Assembly: GCF_963678635.1 (NCBI RefSeq)
Contig: NW_026970997.1
Location: forward strand, 1-64,000
Reading direction: 5' to 3'
Length of the DNA stretch: 64,000 nucleotides
Source of the DNA: Symsagittifera roscoffensis
Taxonomy: Eukaryota > Xenacoelomorpha > Acoela > Convolutidae
Shown: positions 20,137 through 32,624 of the stretch, piece by piece
Layout: each line of letters opens with the position of its first letter
How positions within the stretch are numbered: position 1 is the stretch's first letter
Made by a program: the position numbers and the translations under genes
The notes under the pieces: model-generated
Databases searched by the model: none
Told to the model about the DNA's origin: nothing
The model's input: the letters and a program-made list of their open reading frames with translations, nothing else

Positions 20137-23100
20137 ATGCCTGCCCTTAACCGGAAAGAGAAATCAAATGTGAGGAATGTGGTCAGGAAAACAGGAGAGC
20201 TGATAATGCGAGACATCGAAAAAGATGTGAAAAACAAAAGGAACATAAGTGTCCAAACTGTCATTTTTATACAAAGAGCAAAGAGGAGATGGGTTATCAT
20301 GTTGCGAAGAAGCATGCTCAACCAAGTTCAAAGCAGTCGACAGTTTGTCCTTCTTGTGAACAAGAGTTCCAAAGTTACTACTCTCTCCAACAACATCGGA
20401 GAAAAGAACATGGAGCAAAACAACGGAAACCCAGTGATACTGTAGCGGACTTGAATAAGATTGTTGAGGAAGAAGGGGAAGATGGTGAAAAGCTGAAGGA
20501 GGAACTTAGTGCTTGTCAAAATTTTTTGGTGGATACGGAGATGGAAACTGGGAGACAGAGGGTATTTAACTTTCAAATGTTCAAGTGAGATACTAAAATA
20601 ATCGACGAGAAACTAGAGGAAGTCTTCAATAAGCTTGATTCTGCAGCTAAAATCAACATTGCTCTGGGTTTTGTACTTCGAAACCTTGAGACTGGTGAAT
20701 ATCGATATTTCTACGCCCATGAAAACAATACGCTGTTTGAAAAATCCCACCTACTTTGTACGAAAGCGGATTTGAAAACAAACCAAGGAAAATAAAAAAA
20801 AAATTTGATATTGTGGAGCAATGTACCCAAGAACGCCAGAACACAAATTGGCGATTCAAGTTGATTACTAACGTTACAATTTTTGCTGCTTTGCTGAAAA
20901 ACATTCCAATGGGATGTCCGGACTCTGTCTTACCCGAACCTCTACTGAAAAACCATTCTTTTAACTGTCTTTTATCTAACAAGGACAAGGAACCCTACAA
21001 AGATCATTTGTGTCTTTTCCGCGCATTGGCAATGCACATGAACGGACACAAAAATCTCGATTCTCACACTTCCAGATACTTTACAGATTTTATATCAAAA
21101 TCTGGTTATGATCCTAAAAAATTTCGTGGAGTTTCTGTAGAAGACTTACCTTTTGTCGAGGAAATTGTTCAAAGGAACATGTTTATATACGATTTGGATA
21201 TCCAAGAAGGAGAAAATGTAGGAGAACTAGCTCGACGAAGTATTGGAAGTTTTGACAAAACGGTCAAATTACTGAGATTTAACAATCATATCGTTCATAC
21301 AAATGATATTGATTCTTTCATCGTCTATGAGCTTCGCGGAACCTTGTTTGAAAAGCTAGAAGGATTCAATCTTCCAGTTTCTGAAGATAACAAGCTCTTC
21401 AAAAATCTAGCAACTTTCGATTTTGAATCGATTTGGGTTCCTACAGAGGAATTAAAAGAAACACAAACTACAACCTGGATTGGAAAACAAGTCCCCATTT
21501 CAGTCTCCCTATCATCGAATCTGATTGATGATCCCATCTTCTTGAACAACAAGGATCCACAGAACTTGATAATTGATTTTGTATCCAACCTCTAACTGTT
21601 GGCTGAACAAAGTAAGCTAGAAATGAGAAAAAAATTTCAAGATATTGAAGTAGCTGTCAATGAAAGAATGAAAAAGATCTTTGATCAGCTGAACGAACGT
21701 GGTAAAAACTTTTCAAGTAACAAATTTGAGTATGAAGACGAATGCAATGAATATTCGTAGGAAGCAGATATGTCAACCCAATTCTTGCGAATTCAGAAAA
21801 ATCAACTCATTGATTTGAAACAACATCTGGAGAGATATGTAAATACTTTACCTGTTTTTGGATTTAACAGCGGTAGATATGACTTAAATTTGATCAAGTC
21901 CTACCTTATCCCGTATTTGATTCGCGATAAAGAACAAGAAACATCCGTCATCAAAAAAGCAAATGACTTTATATCTTTCAAGTTTGGAGATGTACAATCT
22001 CTCGACATAATGAAGTTTCTGGGAGGGGCAACTACTCTGGACTCCTTTCTCAAAGCCTATAAAGCTAGCGAAACGAAAGGATTCTTTCCCTATGAGTGGT
22101 TTGATAACCCAGACAAACTTGACTTTCCTGATTTGCCACCGTATGAAGCCTTTTTCAGTAAACTTAGAAACAACAATCCTCAAGACAAAGACTTCATTGA
22201 TTATGAGAAGCTTAGAAAGAGTAGGCTTGACGAACAACAGGCACTGAAAAGCTTCAAATCAAGACTGTTCCTCCATCTGGCTTAGATATTACAATTACTT
22301 ACTAGAGACTTGGGAGAAAAATGGAATGACAGTGTTCAAAGACTTTTTGAAGTGGTACAACAACATTGATGTAGTTCCAACCCTGGAGGCAATTCAAAAA
22401 ATGATTCAGTTTTATCATAACAAGGGGATAGATATGTTAAAACTTGGCTACACACTTCCAAATCTAGCAAACATTTGTCCACACAAATCCACAAATTACA
22501 AGTTTTTATCCATTTTGCGGAAGTGATAAAGACTTGTGTGAAAAAATAAGAGAGGACATGACGGGTGGACCTTATTTTGTTTTCACTCGAAAAGCTGTAC
22601 TTGATGAAACATACATCAGAAATTCATCAAATGTTTGTAAATCAATCGTTGGAATTGATGCAAGCCAGCTTAACCCTTTCTCAATGTGTCAAGATATGCC
22701 AACAGGACTGTACACGAGATGGGAGTTTGACACTGAAATGCAGAAATTCAAGGCTAGACATAATCGAACTTGCAATTTTGAGAATATGGTCATGTCTTTT
22801 TACCAAGAATCAAGACCAGAATGTAAAATTGAGAGCTTTTTTACATCTGGAAAACAGAAAATAATCGACTGTTTTAATGTGGATGGTTATTGTGATCACT
22901 GTAAGACAGTGTTTGAAGCAATGGGATGTTATTACCACTTCTGTTTCTGTCAAGAAGCTCGTCCCTCCTTAACAGAACAGGATATTGAGCGAGGAAACAA
23001 GAAGAGAGAGATGGATGATATGCGACGAGAATACGTTCAAGAGAAAGGATACAAAGTGGAAGAAATGTGGGAGTGTGACTGGTGGGAAAGTTTCAAAACC

Positions 23101-24189
23101 GATGACAAGATCAAAAATCACGTCAGAACCCACTTTCCCTATAAAAGACCTCTTTCTACAGACTCACTTTTAGCAAAAATAAAAGATGGATCTCTTTTTG
23201 GCTACGTTCAGTGCGACTTAGTTGTTCCAGATGAGCTAAAATCAAAAATTGCGAATTTTCCTCCAATTTTCAAAAATACTGAGGTCGGAAGAGATGATAT
23301 TGGAGATTACATGAAAAACTATGCGATCGAGAACGAAATGTTAAAGCATCCTCAGAGAATGCTGATATCTCGTTTCAAGCTGGAAAACGGAACAGTTATA
23401 ACTCCTCTCTTCAACTTTTATATGGAACTTGGATTGCAATGCACCAAAGTTTACCGATTTGTTCATTATTCTCCTCGGAAATGCTTTAATAAATTTGTTC
23501 ACTCAGTGGTTGATGCTAGAAGAGAAGGAGATGAAAACCCTTTGTCAGGAGTTGTAGCAGAAACAATGAAACTTTTGGGTAATTCTTCGTATGGATATCA
23601 GATCATGGATAGATCGAGACATACAATCACAAAATATCTCAACGATGAAAAAACTCATAAGGCAATCAATGAACCACTGTTTAAGAGACTTAACACAGTT
23701 AAGAAGGACTTAAATGAGGTGGAGTTATTGAAGTCAACCATTGAGCACAGAGAACCCATCATTGTTGGTTTTTTCATACTTCAGTATGCAAAACTGAGAA
23801 TGTTGGAACTCTACTATAACTTCTTTGACAAGTTCTGTGATGTGAATAAATTTGAAGAGTTGGAGATGGACACAGACTCACTTTACTTGGCACTTGCCGA
23901 AGAAAATTTATAAGACTGTATCAAACCAGATAAGAGAGCTGCTTGGGAAAAAATTAGGGAAAATGACTGTAAAGGATTAAACAAGCTCGAAGAGTCTGGA
24001 GACGGTCCCATGTCAAAATACAGGAGAGTGCTTAATGAAGCAATTAATCTTACATCTACTAACAGAGGATTCAGAACTATAAATCATATGGTGGCCACAT
24101 ATGAACAGACAAAGAAAGGACTAAGCTTATTTTATCCAAAAAGACAAGTACAAGATGATGGAATTCGTACAAAACCATTGAACTTATAA
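20137..24189 (+). pseudogene. Polinton protein-primed DNA polymerase B with N-terminal zinc fingers
   Basis: Begins at ATG 20,137 (MPALNRKEK). After a frameshift near 20,165 come three zinc-finger-like units with CEECG, CPNC and CPSC knuckles ending in H..H or H..C (to about 20,440). Polymerase B follows. The exonuclease Exo I DFES is near 21,420 and the Exo II region GFNSGRYDLNLIK near 21,860. Polymerase motif A is DASQLNPFSMCQDMPTG (about 22,660), where family members usually have L-Y and this copy has L-N. Motif B is KLLGNSSYGY (about 23,570) and motif C is EMDTDSLY (about 23,865). Breaks seen: stops at 20,586, 21,593, 21,758 and 23,911, and frameshifts near 20,165, 20,757, 22,285 and 22,505. 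The segment after motif C is short. In Polintons this enzyme replicates the element with a protein primer. This copy is inactive. Confidence 0.93.
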
Positions 24190-24403
24190 GAACTGATCTG
24201 GTGTAGTAAAAATATTCATCATGTCGTGTTATATTGGTTTTATGATATTAAAATGTGAAATGTTGCGGTAAACTTGTTATACAATGCAGTGATTTATATA
24301 CTTTTTTTTTGTAATTTAATTTTTTTTCTCAGAAAATTTGATGTTTTTTCGAGGTCTCTGTAGGTTTCAGCATTGTTTCAATTAGACAGAAAGTATGATT
24401 ATA
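24190..24403. other. Polinton 3' region entering the right TIR
   Basis: AT-rich sequence after the polymerase stop. The match to the left TIR starts at about 24,272 (TGCAGTGATTTATATA block). Confidence 0.6.
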
Positions 24404-25788
24404 TGTAACATTCGCCCGGAAGATACATATCGACGGAAAATAAAACTAAGTCCTAAGACGACTGGCTAACGTCTAAACAGAGCTTTATATGCTTTTCACC
24501 GTCTCTACCAAAACAGTACTTTCGGTGGTCTTTTCCAACATCGGGTCGACAAAAACGTTACTGCTTTCGGCTTCGGTCAAAACACTCAAATTAACTTAAT
24601 TACATGCAGAAATATTGAGCTCATGGCTGGGTCTCAGTATCCCCAGACCACGAGGTCACTCCTAAAAACAGGGCTACTACTTATTGAATTATTATTGTTT
24701 TTGTTCAGTAGATAAAAATCATCATCTCCATCGAAGATGGATCAACCCTTTCCCCCAACTCCTAGCTTCTCATCCTTATCAAAATGAATCCAGTTGTTAA
24801 TTAAATTCAATTCAGGACATGACAGGAAGCTAAAAGTTTATATAAAATGGTAAAAGTCTCAGTCCCGAAACCCTTCCGGATTCTTGAATCCACTGAATCA
24901 AGTATGTTAATCTTGATTTCTCCGTAACCCGGAAGGCTGTCTTCCACCCTTCACCGTTGTTCGCAACGGCCTTGCAACTATTGTAGCGACACAATAGTTG
25001 CAACTCGGAACGTTCTCTGTCAGCTCCGTGATTTGTTGTCGTTTTTTATCACAATTTACGCACTTTTCGCAATCGCAGCTAAAATTGTTCTGTTGCTTTT
25101 CAGCTTTTCTGCCAAAAATGGCCGTTTCTGACGTTTCTCAGAAATGTTACGTAATCACTTCGAAAATTTAAAATTTAGGAATTTCCGAATCCTTCAACTT
25201 TCACGTTTTGTTCAATCGTTCAAATAACGTTCTTAATCCTCCAAAATTACTAACTCGGAAGGCTCGCTGCTAAAAATGACTAAACTGCAGAGATTGCATT
25301 TTGGCACATTCTGGTCGAATGTCACAATTGTTTTAATTAGATAGAAAGTAAGGTTATTTAATAAATTAGGTCAAATAATAGCTAACCTTATCGTGTTTTG
25401 AAGTTTTTTTGAAATTTTTATTTTAAAAATTCCGAGTTTTTACCCAAAAACTCTTACCATTGACTTACCATGTATCAAAAAACTAATCAAAAAGTCCTTC
25501 ATTACACAACCTACACGTAATTAACATTCGATATTCACAAATTAGTTAACACGCGCCAACATTTTCTCGAAAAAACTAGACAAAAACCAAAAAATTACGT
25601 TTTTCTTTCTCCTACCATCACACTGAAACCTTACCATCGGTATTCCCTATCTTAATACATTGTAGACTCTATACCCAATCTTATTACATAGCATGGTGGA
25701 CCGGAAATCTATAATGTATCTTCTTAATACATGTGGTCCGCCATGCACCCCCCCCCCCCCCCCTTGATCACCTCCAACATCTACTACT
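24272..25788 (-). repeat. right terminal inverted repeat of the Polinton (interrupted)
   Basis: After removal of the 24,404-25,326 insertion and one flanking repeat, about 560 bases mirror the left TIR, including the ATCGTGTTTTGAA, CATTGACTTACCAT, CTTAATACATTG and hairpin blocks and a C16 tract at 25,748-25,763. The element ends with CATCTACTACT at 25,788. Confidence 0.9.
24404..25326 (+). mobile_element. 923-bp TG..CA insertion (possible solo LTR) in right TIR
   Basis: The insert starts TGTAACATTCG and ends CGAATGTCACA, an 11-base imperfect inverted terminal match with TG..CA ends as in LTRs. On each side lies an imperfect ~31-base direct repeat (about 24,373-24,403 and 25,327-25,357, sharing AATTAGA-AGAAAGTA). 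The left TIR has only one copy of it, so this is an insertion into the right TIR. No coding sequence. A 31-base duplication is far longer than the 4-6 bases of LTR elements, so the class is uncertain. Confidence 0.6.
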
Positions 25789-25794
25789 CTGAAC
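25789..25794. repeat. Polinton target-site duplication, right
   Basis: CTGAAC, identical to 11,890-11,895, directly abuts the terminal CTACTACT. Confidence 0.92.
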
Positions 25795-26470
25795 TGACCA
25801 AGAAAAAAGAAAAATTTCAGATTTGAAACAATCAATTCTTGAGCAATTCAAGCGTTGTTTTAACCTTTCACAACTCATTTCAGATCTGAAATTTAGATTT
25901 GAAAAAAAAATGAGTTTTTAATTTTTTGAAGTTTTTTTATTTCAGTTACAATGATTACAATTGTTTATCTTGAGAAACTCAAATTGTTCTATAAAAACCA
26001 AAAATGACTTTTTTTCAGTTTTCATCTGTTTGTATCTGATAGAGGACAATTGTAATTTTTTTAAAGATTTTTGAAATGTTTTTCAAATCAGAATATGGCA
26101 AATAATTGAAAATCTGAGATATCTTGACTAAGCTGGCTGGTACACCAAATATAAAAAAAAACAGAATTTTTCAAGTTTTTCCATAAACAATGAAAAAGAA
26201 AACGAAGCAAGACTGCTCGTATCAGGCGACGTGACTGCATACAAAGATAAATGAATAAGTGTGCGCTTTTAAAAAAAATAGGTGGCATTTACAAAAATTG
26301 AAATAAAATGTTCAAAGAAACTGTTGACTCTTCTTTGAAAATCACTAGTTTAAAAATTAAAGCGGTATTATTTGCTTATAGTGAAGTAATAACTAGACAA
26401 AATAGCTCATCTCAATTTAATTTGAGAGGACGGATTAAGTCTCCGCCCACAATTTAATAGCAAGAGGCAA
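25795..26470. repeat. dispersed repeat hosting the Polinton, right part
   Basis: Continuation of 11,640-11,895. Landmarks (CCAAGAAAAA, TTTCAGTTACA, GCTTATAG-GAAGT, GGACGGATTA) have counterparts at 51,625-52,160. No coding capacity. Confidence 0.65.
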
Positions 26471-27006
26471 GATTTCAATTATTCTTTCGGATTCAACAAG
26501 ATTATTCAAGACTATTCTTCAAGATTATTCTTTTGGCAAGGTTTCAAGTGGCTGTTTTGCGCTACTATGCTGAAAAAAAAAGAACTTTTGCGCTACCATG
26601 TTGAAAAAAGGGTTGTTTTCGTGTAAAACGTCTATGAGGTTTTTAATTTTGTGAGCTACAATCTTGGAATAGTGTTGATCTTACAAAAACACCAAAAACC
26701 GGTTTGATCAACAAAACTAAAATGACAGTTTGGCTTGAGTCAACAGATCAGATGGCTAAGAATCAAAACTTACGATGTAAAAAAATTTTCAGAGATATTA
26801 ATTTTCAAAAGCAGCAACCTATCACTACAAGCGAAAAATAATCAGAACAAAAAAAGCAAAACAAGTAAATGAAACTGTTCAAAAAAGTCCGTTATATTGT
26901 TGGGCTCATGATATGTCTAACTATCTATTGTACTTGGCTTTTCCTAAAAAATCAACATTTGAATGAAAACACAAGAGAAACTTTTTAAAAGGGTACAAGA
27001 AACGTG
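26471..27006. other. AT-rich spacer
   Basis: A short local repetition (CAAGATTATTC and TTTTGCGCTAC phrases) is visible at about 26,500-26,610. Otherwise nothing is supported. Confidence 0.4.
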
Positions 27007-27260
27007 TACCCGCACCGAAGTTTCATGGATAATAATCGATTATAATGGATTTTTGTAGGGAGTCTCAATAAAATTACAAAAATAATCGATTATAATAAAT
27101 TAAAAATGGATTATAATGATACTAGTTTTCTAAGCAATATAATCCGAATATAATCGATTATAATCGATCATAATCGATTATTTTCTGAAGAAAATGAAAC
27201 TTGTTTTTAAATCAAAATAATCCATTTTTAATCGATTATAATCGATTATAATTGCGAATT
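27007..27260. repeat. ATCGATTATAAT repeat, copy with TACCCGCACCGAAG edge
   Basis: Starts with TACCCGCACCGAAG, the reverse complement of the edge seen at 191-204 and 47,325-47,338, then ATCGATTATAATGG-type runs to about 27,260. Confidence 0.7.
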
Positions 27261-27436
27261 TCTTCTTTTACATTTTCAGGAAAACTGTTATCAATGTCAG
27301 TTGCCTAGTATGGAACAAATTAAATTCTTTTCAATATATTTTCATAATTTTTTTTTGAGCAATTTTTTTTCAAATTTTCGAAAATGTTTTTTTTTGAAAT
27401 TGTTGGACCTCAAATTGACTTCAAAACAGGGATTTC

Positions 27437-27860
27437 AATACAATATCAATATATTGAGCTCAATATCAATATCTTCCATTCAATATCAATATCAATATCA
27501 AATAGGATGAAATTTCAATATCAATATCAATATCAATATTATCACTATTTTAAGATACCAGAGACCAAATTCAATATTGAATTTCGAAATATATAATTAA
27601 ATTTGTTTAGTTTTTTTTGCAATGTAATTGTTTTTTGTTTAATTTGTTTAATTTTAATGCTTTAGTGACTTTTTATCACCATTTGTTTTATGTGTATGTG
27701 TTAAAACGTCACGTTTCAAGCAATGATACAAAATCCGTTTTTCTCAATATCTACAAAAAATTCAATATCAATATCAATATCTAGCCTTCAATATCTCAAT
27801 ATTAAAAATTCAATATTGACATTGTCTCAATATTCAATATCTGATCATTCAATATATTGC
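27437..27860. repeat. AATATC hexanucleotide microsatellite
   Basis: Runs of CAATATCAATAT at 27,437-27,545 and again, more degenerate, at 27,758-27,860, with unrelated AT-rich sequence between. Confidence 0.9.
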
Positions 27861-29525
27861 AATCCCTGCTTCAAAATGCTGAGTTAGCTTCAAACATGAC
27901 AAAATATGAGTAAATCGTATAATTTATATTTTTATACCCTGGAACCTTCGAATTTTCTTGATTATTCAACGTTAATTATTGATTGAGTTACTCTTGGACT
28001 CTTGGTTATGATACCCTTTCCAGAAGGGTCACTCATAGTTATTTCAGAAATTATTACCTGAATTTTATGGTCGGGGCTGGCAGCTATTATGGTAAATGGT
28101 TTTCGCGAACAAAGAAGACTGGTTAAATTCATAAGATTTTAATTCTACTACCTTGGGGGGATTGAATTATGCATCCTGTGAATTTTTTAAAAAGTCTTTT
28201 TGTTTGTTGAAACCATTTATCATTTTTTCTGCCCATTCCGACCAAGATGTTTTCAGCTGCATACCAAATTGTAGAGCGGAATTTTCTGAATATAATGGGA
28301 TATGAAAAAACCTTTGAAACGGAAAATTCCGCTAGATTCCAGAGCTTCAAAATATATTTTTAAAATTTTTTCAGGATGAATTTGCTAAGAAATAAATAAT
28401 TAAACTGGGGATTTTTGAATGGAGGGGGATGTTTAAAAACATATTGAAAAACATTGTTTTCTTTTTTCTTATTTAGGGTATCCCTTTCTCAACACCCCTA
28501 CCTCCCCCCGTCCCCCCATTTTGCATTTCAGAGGTGCACAAATCATTACCTGTGCCAGTAATTTTTCCATTGCAATTGTTTCTTGATAGCGTTATATGTT
28601 CCTCTTTTGTCATCAAAAATGGTTCAGAGTTGCAGCTAGTATTATGTTTTGCTGAAATGCAGTTGCATTTTTCTGATTTGCACTCGTCCCAAATTGCGTG
28701 TAATGCAGCTCTGACGTATCAATGCTTCGTAGATTAGACTTCTGTATTAGGCTCAAAAAATTCTTCGATGCTATCAGCAGTTGACTGTATGCACTGTAAA
28801 ATTGGGTTTGAAGAACTTGACAACATTTTATCATCATCATCCTAGCTAACTTAAAATTTTATTTTCAGATTTCGTTTTTCTTTTATTTACCGCAAGACTT
28901 ATTTATTGCTTGATTAATGACTAAAAAAGGTCAGTATAAGTTTTGTGTTTAGTCTTAGTTTATGACAATAATACCATCGAATATGGGTAGTAAAACAACC
29001 TAGTCATTGAAGATGGGGGTAAGCTAACACAATAATTTTAAGTGGTGAGGGGAGGGGAGAGACAACCATATGACAAAATTTAAGTTTTTTTGAAATCTTT
29101 TTAAGGAAATTTCCCTGGAGTTGAGATCTGCCTTTCATCCGAGAATTCAGAAAATGTAAGTGACTCGTTTGACTTTTTATTGACTTAGATTATAAAGAAA
29201 CATAAGGATAAATTGAGCAATCTCCTCCCGCATTCTCGCGTGAGGGGGAGATTGCCCAGTAGGTACTTGAGACATGTCGGTCTCTGTAACCATGATATGT
29301 GCTTGTTGTCAAATTATCTGGCAGATCTTTATCGATTTAAATCTGGCAGATTCATTTTTGCGTTTAATAAAAACATGTGCTATTATACATCCAACCATTC
29401 ACAAACTGGTTTAATGCCAGACGATGGTTATGAATAGCTATTATTAATTGGTTAGAATAAGACAGAAAAACTGGATGTTTTTCAATAGCTGGTTAAATAT
29501 AGGATGTTTTTTGTCTCTAATCCTT
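27861..29525. other. spacer without a supported gene
   Basis: Only short frames without motifs. I see no paired terminal repeats. Confidence 0.45.
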
Positions 29526-29529
29526 CTAT

Positions 29530-29705
29530 CAGATTACAATTTGCATATGTATGTATGGCTGGGCATATGTATGTATGGCTGGGCATTTGTGTGCAAGGGT
29601 GTATGGCTGGGCGTATCTATGTATGGCTAGGAATATGTATGTATATGACTGAGCATATGTATGTATGTATGGCGAAGCATATATATGAATATATGGCTGA
29701 GCATT
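29530..29705. repeat. ATGTATGGCTGGGCAT minisatellite
   Basis: About seven diverged copies of a ~20-25-base phrase ATGTATGTATGGCTGGGCAT. Open frames here are repeat translations. Confidence 0.8.
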
Positions 29706-29706
29706 G

Positions 29707-30490
29707 CGTTAGTTTTTACGAATTGTTGTTGCAACACCTAGTTGAAGCAAATTCAAGTTTGGTGCAATCCATTCGTTAAATAGTTTGGTACAATCCATTC
29801 GCTTTCAACCATGTTTTTTTTTGTACGCAGCTTCTGTTTATTTTCAACTTTGATGCAGTTGTCATGAGACCTGTGTCAAACTTGCGTTAGCTTTTCTTCG
29901 AATTTTTCTTGACACCTGGTAAAGGCAACTTAAGGTTTGGTGCAATCCATTCGTTAAATAGTTTGGTACAATCCATTCGCTTTCAACCATGTTTTTTTGT
30001 ACGCATCTCCTGTTTATTTTCAACTTTGATGCAGTTATCATGAGACCTGGTTCAAACTTGCGTTAGCTTTTCTTCGAATTGTTCTTGACACCTGGTAAAG
30101 GCAACTTAAGGTTTGGTGCAATCCATTCGTTAAATAGTTTGGTACAATCCATTCGCTTTCAACCATGTTTTTTTTGTACGCAGCTTCTGTTTATTTTCAA
30201 CTTTGATGCAGTTGTCATGAGACCTGTGTCAAACTTGCGTTAGCTTTTTTCGAATTGTTCTTGACTCCTGGTAAAGGCAACTTAGGGTTCGGTGCAATCC
30301 ATTCGTTAAATAGTTTGGTACAATCCTTTCGCTTTGAACCAGATGTCTTTTTTGTGCTCAGCTGTTTATTTTCAACTTTGATGCAGTTTTCATGACCGGT
30401 TTAAAACTTGCGTTATTTTTTTTGCAAAGTGTTTTTGTCATACCTAGTTAAAACAAGAAAAAAATTTGGTGGGAACCATTTTTGAAAAGT
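29707..30490. repeat. ~176-bp satellite, about 4.4 copies
   Basis: The phrase TTAAATAGTTTGGTACAATC starts at 29,776, 29,954, 30,130 and 30,306, giving periods of 178, 176 and 176. Units also share CTTTGATGCAGTT..TCATGA and CTTGCGTTA. The last copy decays by about 30,490. Confidence 0.92.
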
Positions 30491-30610
30491 TTAAATAACA
30501 GACTCGTTTTATTCTTATTGCGTTTTGAGAACATTTTGAAGGTCGTTATCTCCGCTGGATGTTCAATTTCTGACATATAAAGTAGTTTTTACCGTTATTT
30601 CTTTTGTTAG

Positions 30611-32349
30611 ATGTCTTCCACTCGGCAAGGTAATCGAGTCATGAACGAGCATATCAGAGAGTTGGAACAATCCGTTAAGCAACACCTCCAGAACACTTGG
30701 ATTCTCGTCTATTATTGGTCCGAGAAACGCCCTGGTCCGCTACACATCCTTGCTGATCAGATACAGGATCACGTTGATCGTAGACAGTCGTATAAGGTTT
30801 TTTTCATTGTGTGTTTTTTTGTCACTGATATGTTCAAACTGGTATTTTTTTCAAAAGGCCGGGGAAACCATTTGGATAAAATTTGGTAAACAACCTTTCG
30901 CTGCGAGGATCGAAGCCATAGGCCCAAAACAGTACATTGATGCAAGTCTCTTAAAACTGTCGATGGCTTGTAAATGTTTGGGACCAGATGAAGACCCTAA
31001 TGTTCAATATGATGCGCCGGACGCCCCGCAGGATGTGATGTCGCAGCCAATCAATCCCAATGCAAGTCCAAAGGTATACACGCAGCTGCAGCCGTCTTCA
31101 AGATTGTCACGATCTGTGGGTGGCTCACAACTTGATCGTGGTTCAACTAACCAAGTTTCACCTTTTCTGCCGACAATGGATGACATTCAATCACAGAGTG
31201 TTGGATTTCCTAGCTCTCTGTCTGCGCCAATGGTAATTTCATTGAAGCTTTATATCTTTGTCAATTCTTTGCGCTTCATTTTCTCTTTGCTATACTGTAG
31301 GAATCAAATTTCAACGCACCGGTGAATTTTGACGATTTCATTGACGTTGAGAACGATGATGATATTGGTCTCAACGTTGACGAAGCTAATCATGCTTCAA
31401 AGAGACGCCGAAATCTGTTCCATGCGAATGATATAAATCATTGAGCAGAAGTAAAAACAGGTGGCAGCAGCCAACCGGTTTCTACTCCACTTCGTGTTGT
31501 TTCTTCTCAGCCAACTGTACTTACAATTGAACTTTCTCCGGTATGATGCTTTTGACTGATTTTTTAAAAAAAAAGTTTAAAGTCACGTTTCATTGTTCTG
31601 ATTCTCTGTAGGAGTTTAAAGAGTTTATAAACTCGAGTTTGGATCGTCTCGATGGTATAACGAATAGAATCGATAAATCTACGATTATGCTGAGTGAGGG
31701 TGTAAGTAATATGATCAAAACACACGAGGGTCAAACTTTCCGCCTGGAAAAATCTTTAAGATCTCTGGTAAGTTGTTGTTTTGCTAATTGTTGTTTTTGA
31801 GAAATTCGTAATCGAGAACGCTTTCTCTGCAACAGATAGGAAAAGTTGAGACCTTGACTGGGAAACCTTTACCCACTGACGAACCCTCTGAGAGGGTAGA
31901 GTGGAAAGGTGTTAATTTGCTGAGTTTTTCCGGAAATAATGTTGAGAAGTACGGGCGCAAAGTTGGTCATCAGATCTGGTCTGATGATGAGATCATTGCT
32001 CATATGGTTTCTCCACGAAAATCATCTAGCTCACACTGCAGGCCCGCATTTCCAGATGTCGGAAAACAAATATGGGAAAGTTAGTTCTCAAAATTTTTGC
32101 CAGGGAACCTTGCAAAGAAACATTTTTTGAAAAAATTATGCCCATTTTTTCAACGTTTTAGAAGCCATTAAAACCAAATACCCAAATCACCCGATAGAGG
32201 CGGATGAGGAGGCCAAGGAGAGTTTTAACAGGCGTGGCCCTGAACTTGTTGTAAAGAAGCGGCAGGAGGCGGCTGGTAATTTGGCTCGAGCGCAAGAAGT
32301 AGTAAATAGGCTGAATGATGAAAACATCCAGCCTGAGTTGATTCAATAG
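30611..32349 (+). CDS. six-exon gene with possible C-terminal BEN domain
   Basis: Exons fit GT-AG borders and one reading frame: 30,611-30,796, 30,858-31,232, 31,301-31,540, 31,612-31,767, 31,836-32,079 and 32,162-32,349 (1,389 nt, about 462 codons). One TGA interrupts exon 3 at 31,442. The N-terminal region is short and basic, the middle is Ser/Pro/Asp-rich with a KRRR patch, and exon 4 is probably coiled coil. Exons 5-6 have YGRKVGHQIWSDDEI, then HCRPAFPD and a helix with AIKTKYPNHP. This resembles a BEN domain, a DNA- or protein-binding module of chromatin and some viral proteins. The match is by eye. Donors of exons 1 and 5 (GTTTTT, GTTAGT) are non-optimal. It precedes the SET/CACTA gene and may belong to the same transposon. 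Products are otherwise unrecognised. Confidence 0.6.
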
Positions 32350-32624
32350 GAGGGGTAGTGGATGATCAAGTGAACTTTTTGAAAAAGTCAGCTCGTCTAT
32401 CTAAGTTTATAAACTCGAAAAACAACTGCTCTTATGATTTGCTCTTGAAAATTTTAGATCGTTTATTTGCAGCCAAGTTTATCCGCATAATAGATATAAA
32501 GAATTTTTTCACGCTTTGTATCAGATTTCTGAAATTGTGCAAAAACACAGCTTATCGGCATGTTCCTCCTATTTGTTCTTTTTTGATTTTGAAAAAGAAG
32601 CAATAAATTGTGAAGTTTCAAAGA

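Larger units (their letters stand above)
11896..25788 (+). mobile_element. Polinton/Maverick (adintovirus-like) element, 13.9 kb
   Basis: The element has mirrored ends (AGTAGTAGATG...CATCTACTACT), inverted termini of about 575 bp, a 6-bp target duplication and Polinton-type genes. Leftward genes are two capsid-like proteins, a small basic protein and several small ORFs. Rightward is a zinc-finger/DNA polymerase B gene. Polintons are self-synthesising DNA transposons related to virus lineages, normally 15-20 kb with integrase, adenovirus-like protease and packaging ATPase. I find none of those three here. Both capsid genes and the polymerase are broken, so this copy is a non-autonomous relic. 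It contains a 1.9-kb tandem duplication and a 923-bp insertion in its right terminus. Confidence 0.95.

Noticed and set aside
29448..29779. Frame with repeated MYVWLGICMYG-like residues
   Set aside because: Direct translation of the ATGTATGGCTGGGCAT minisatellite.
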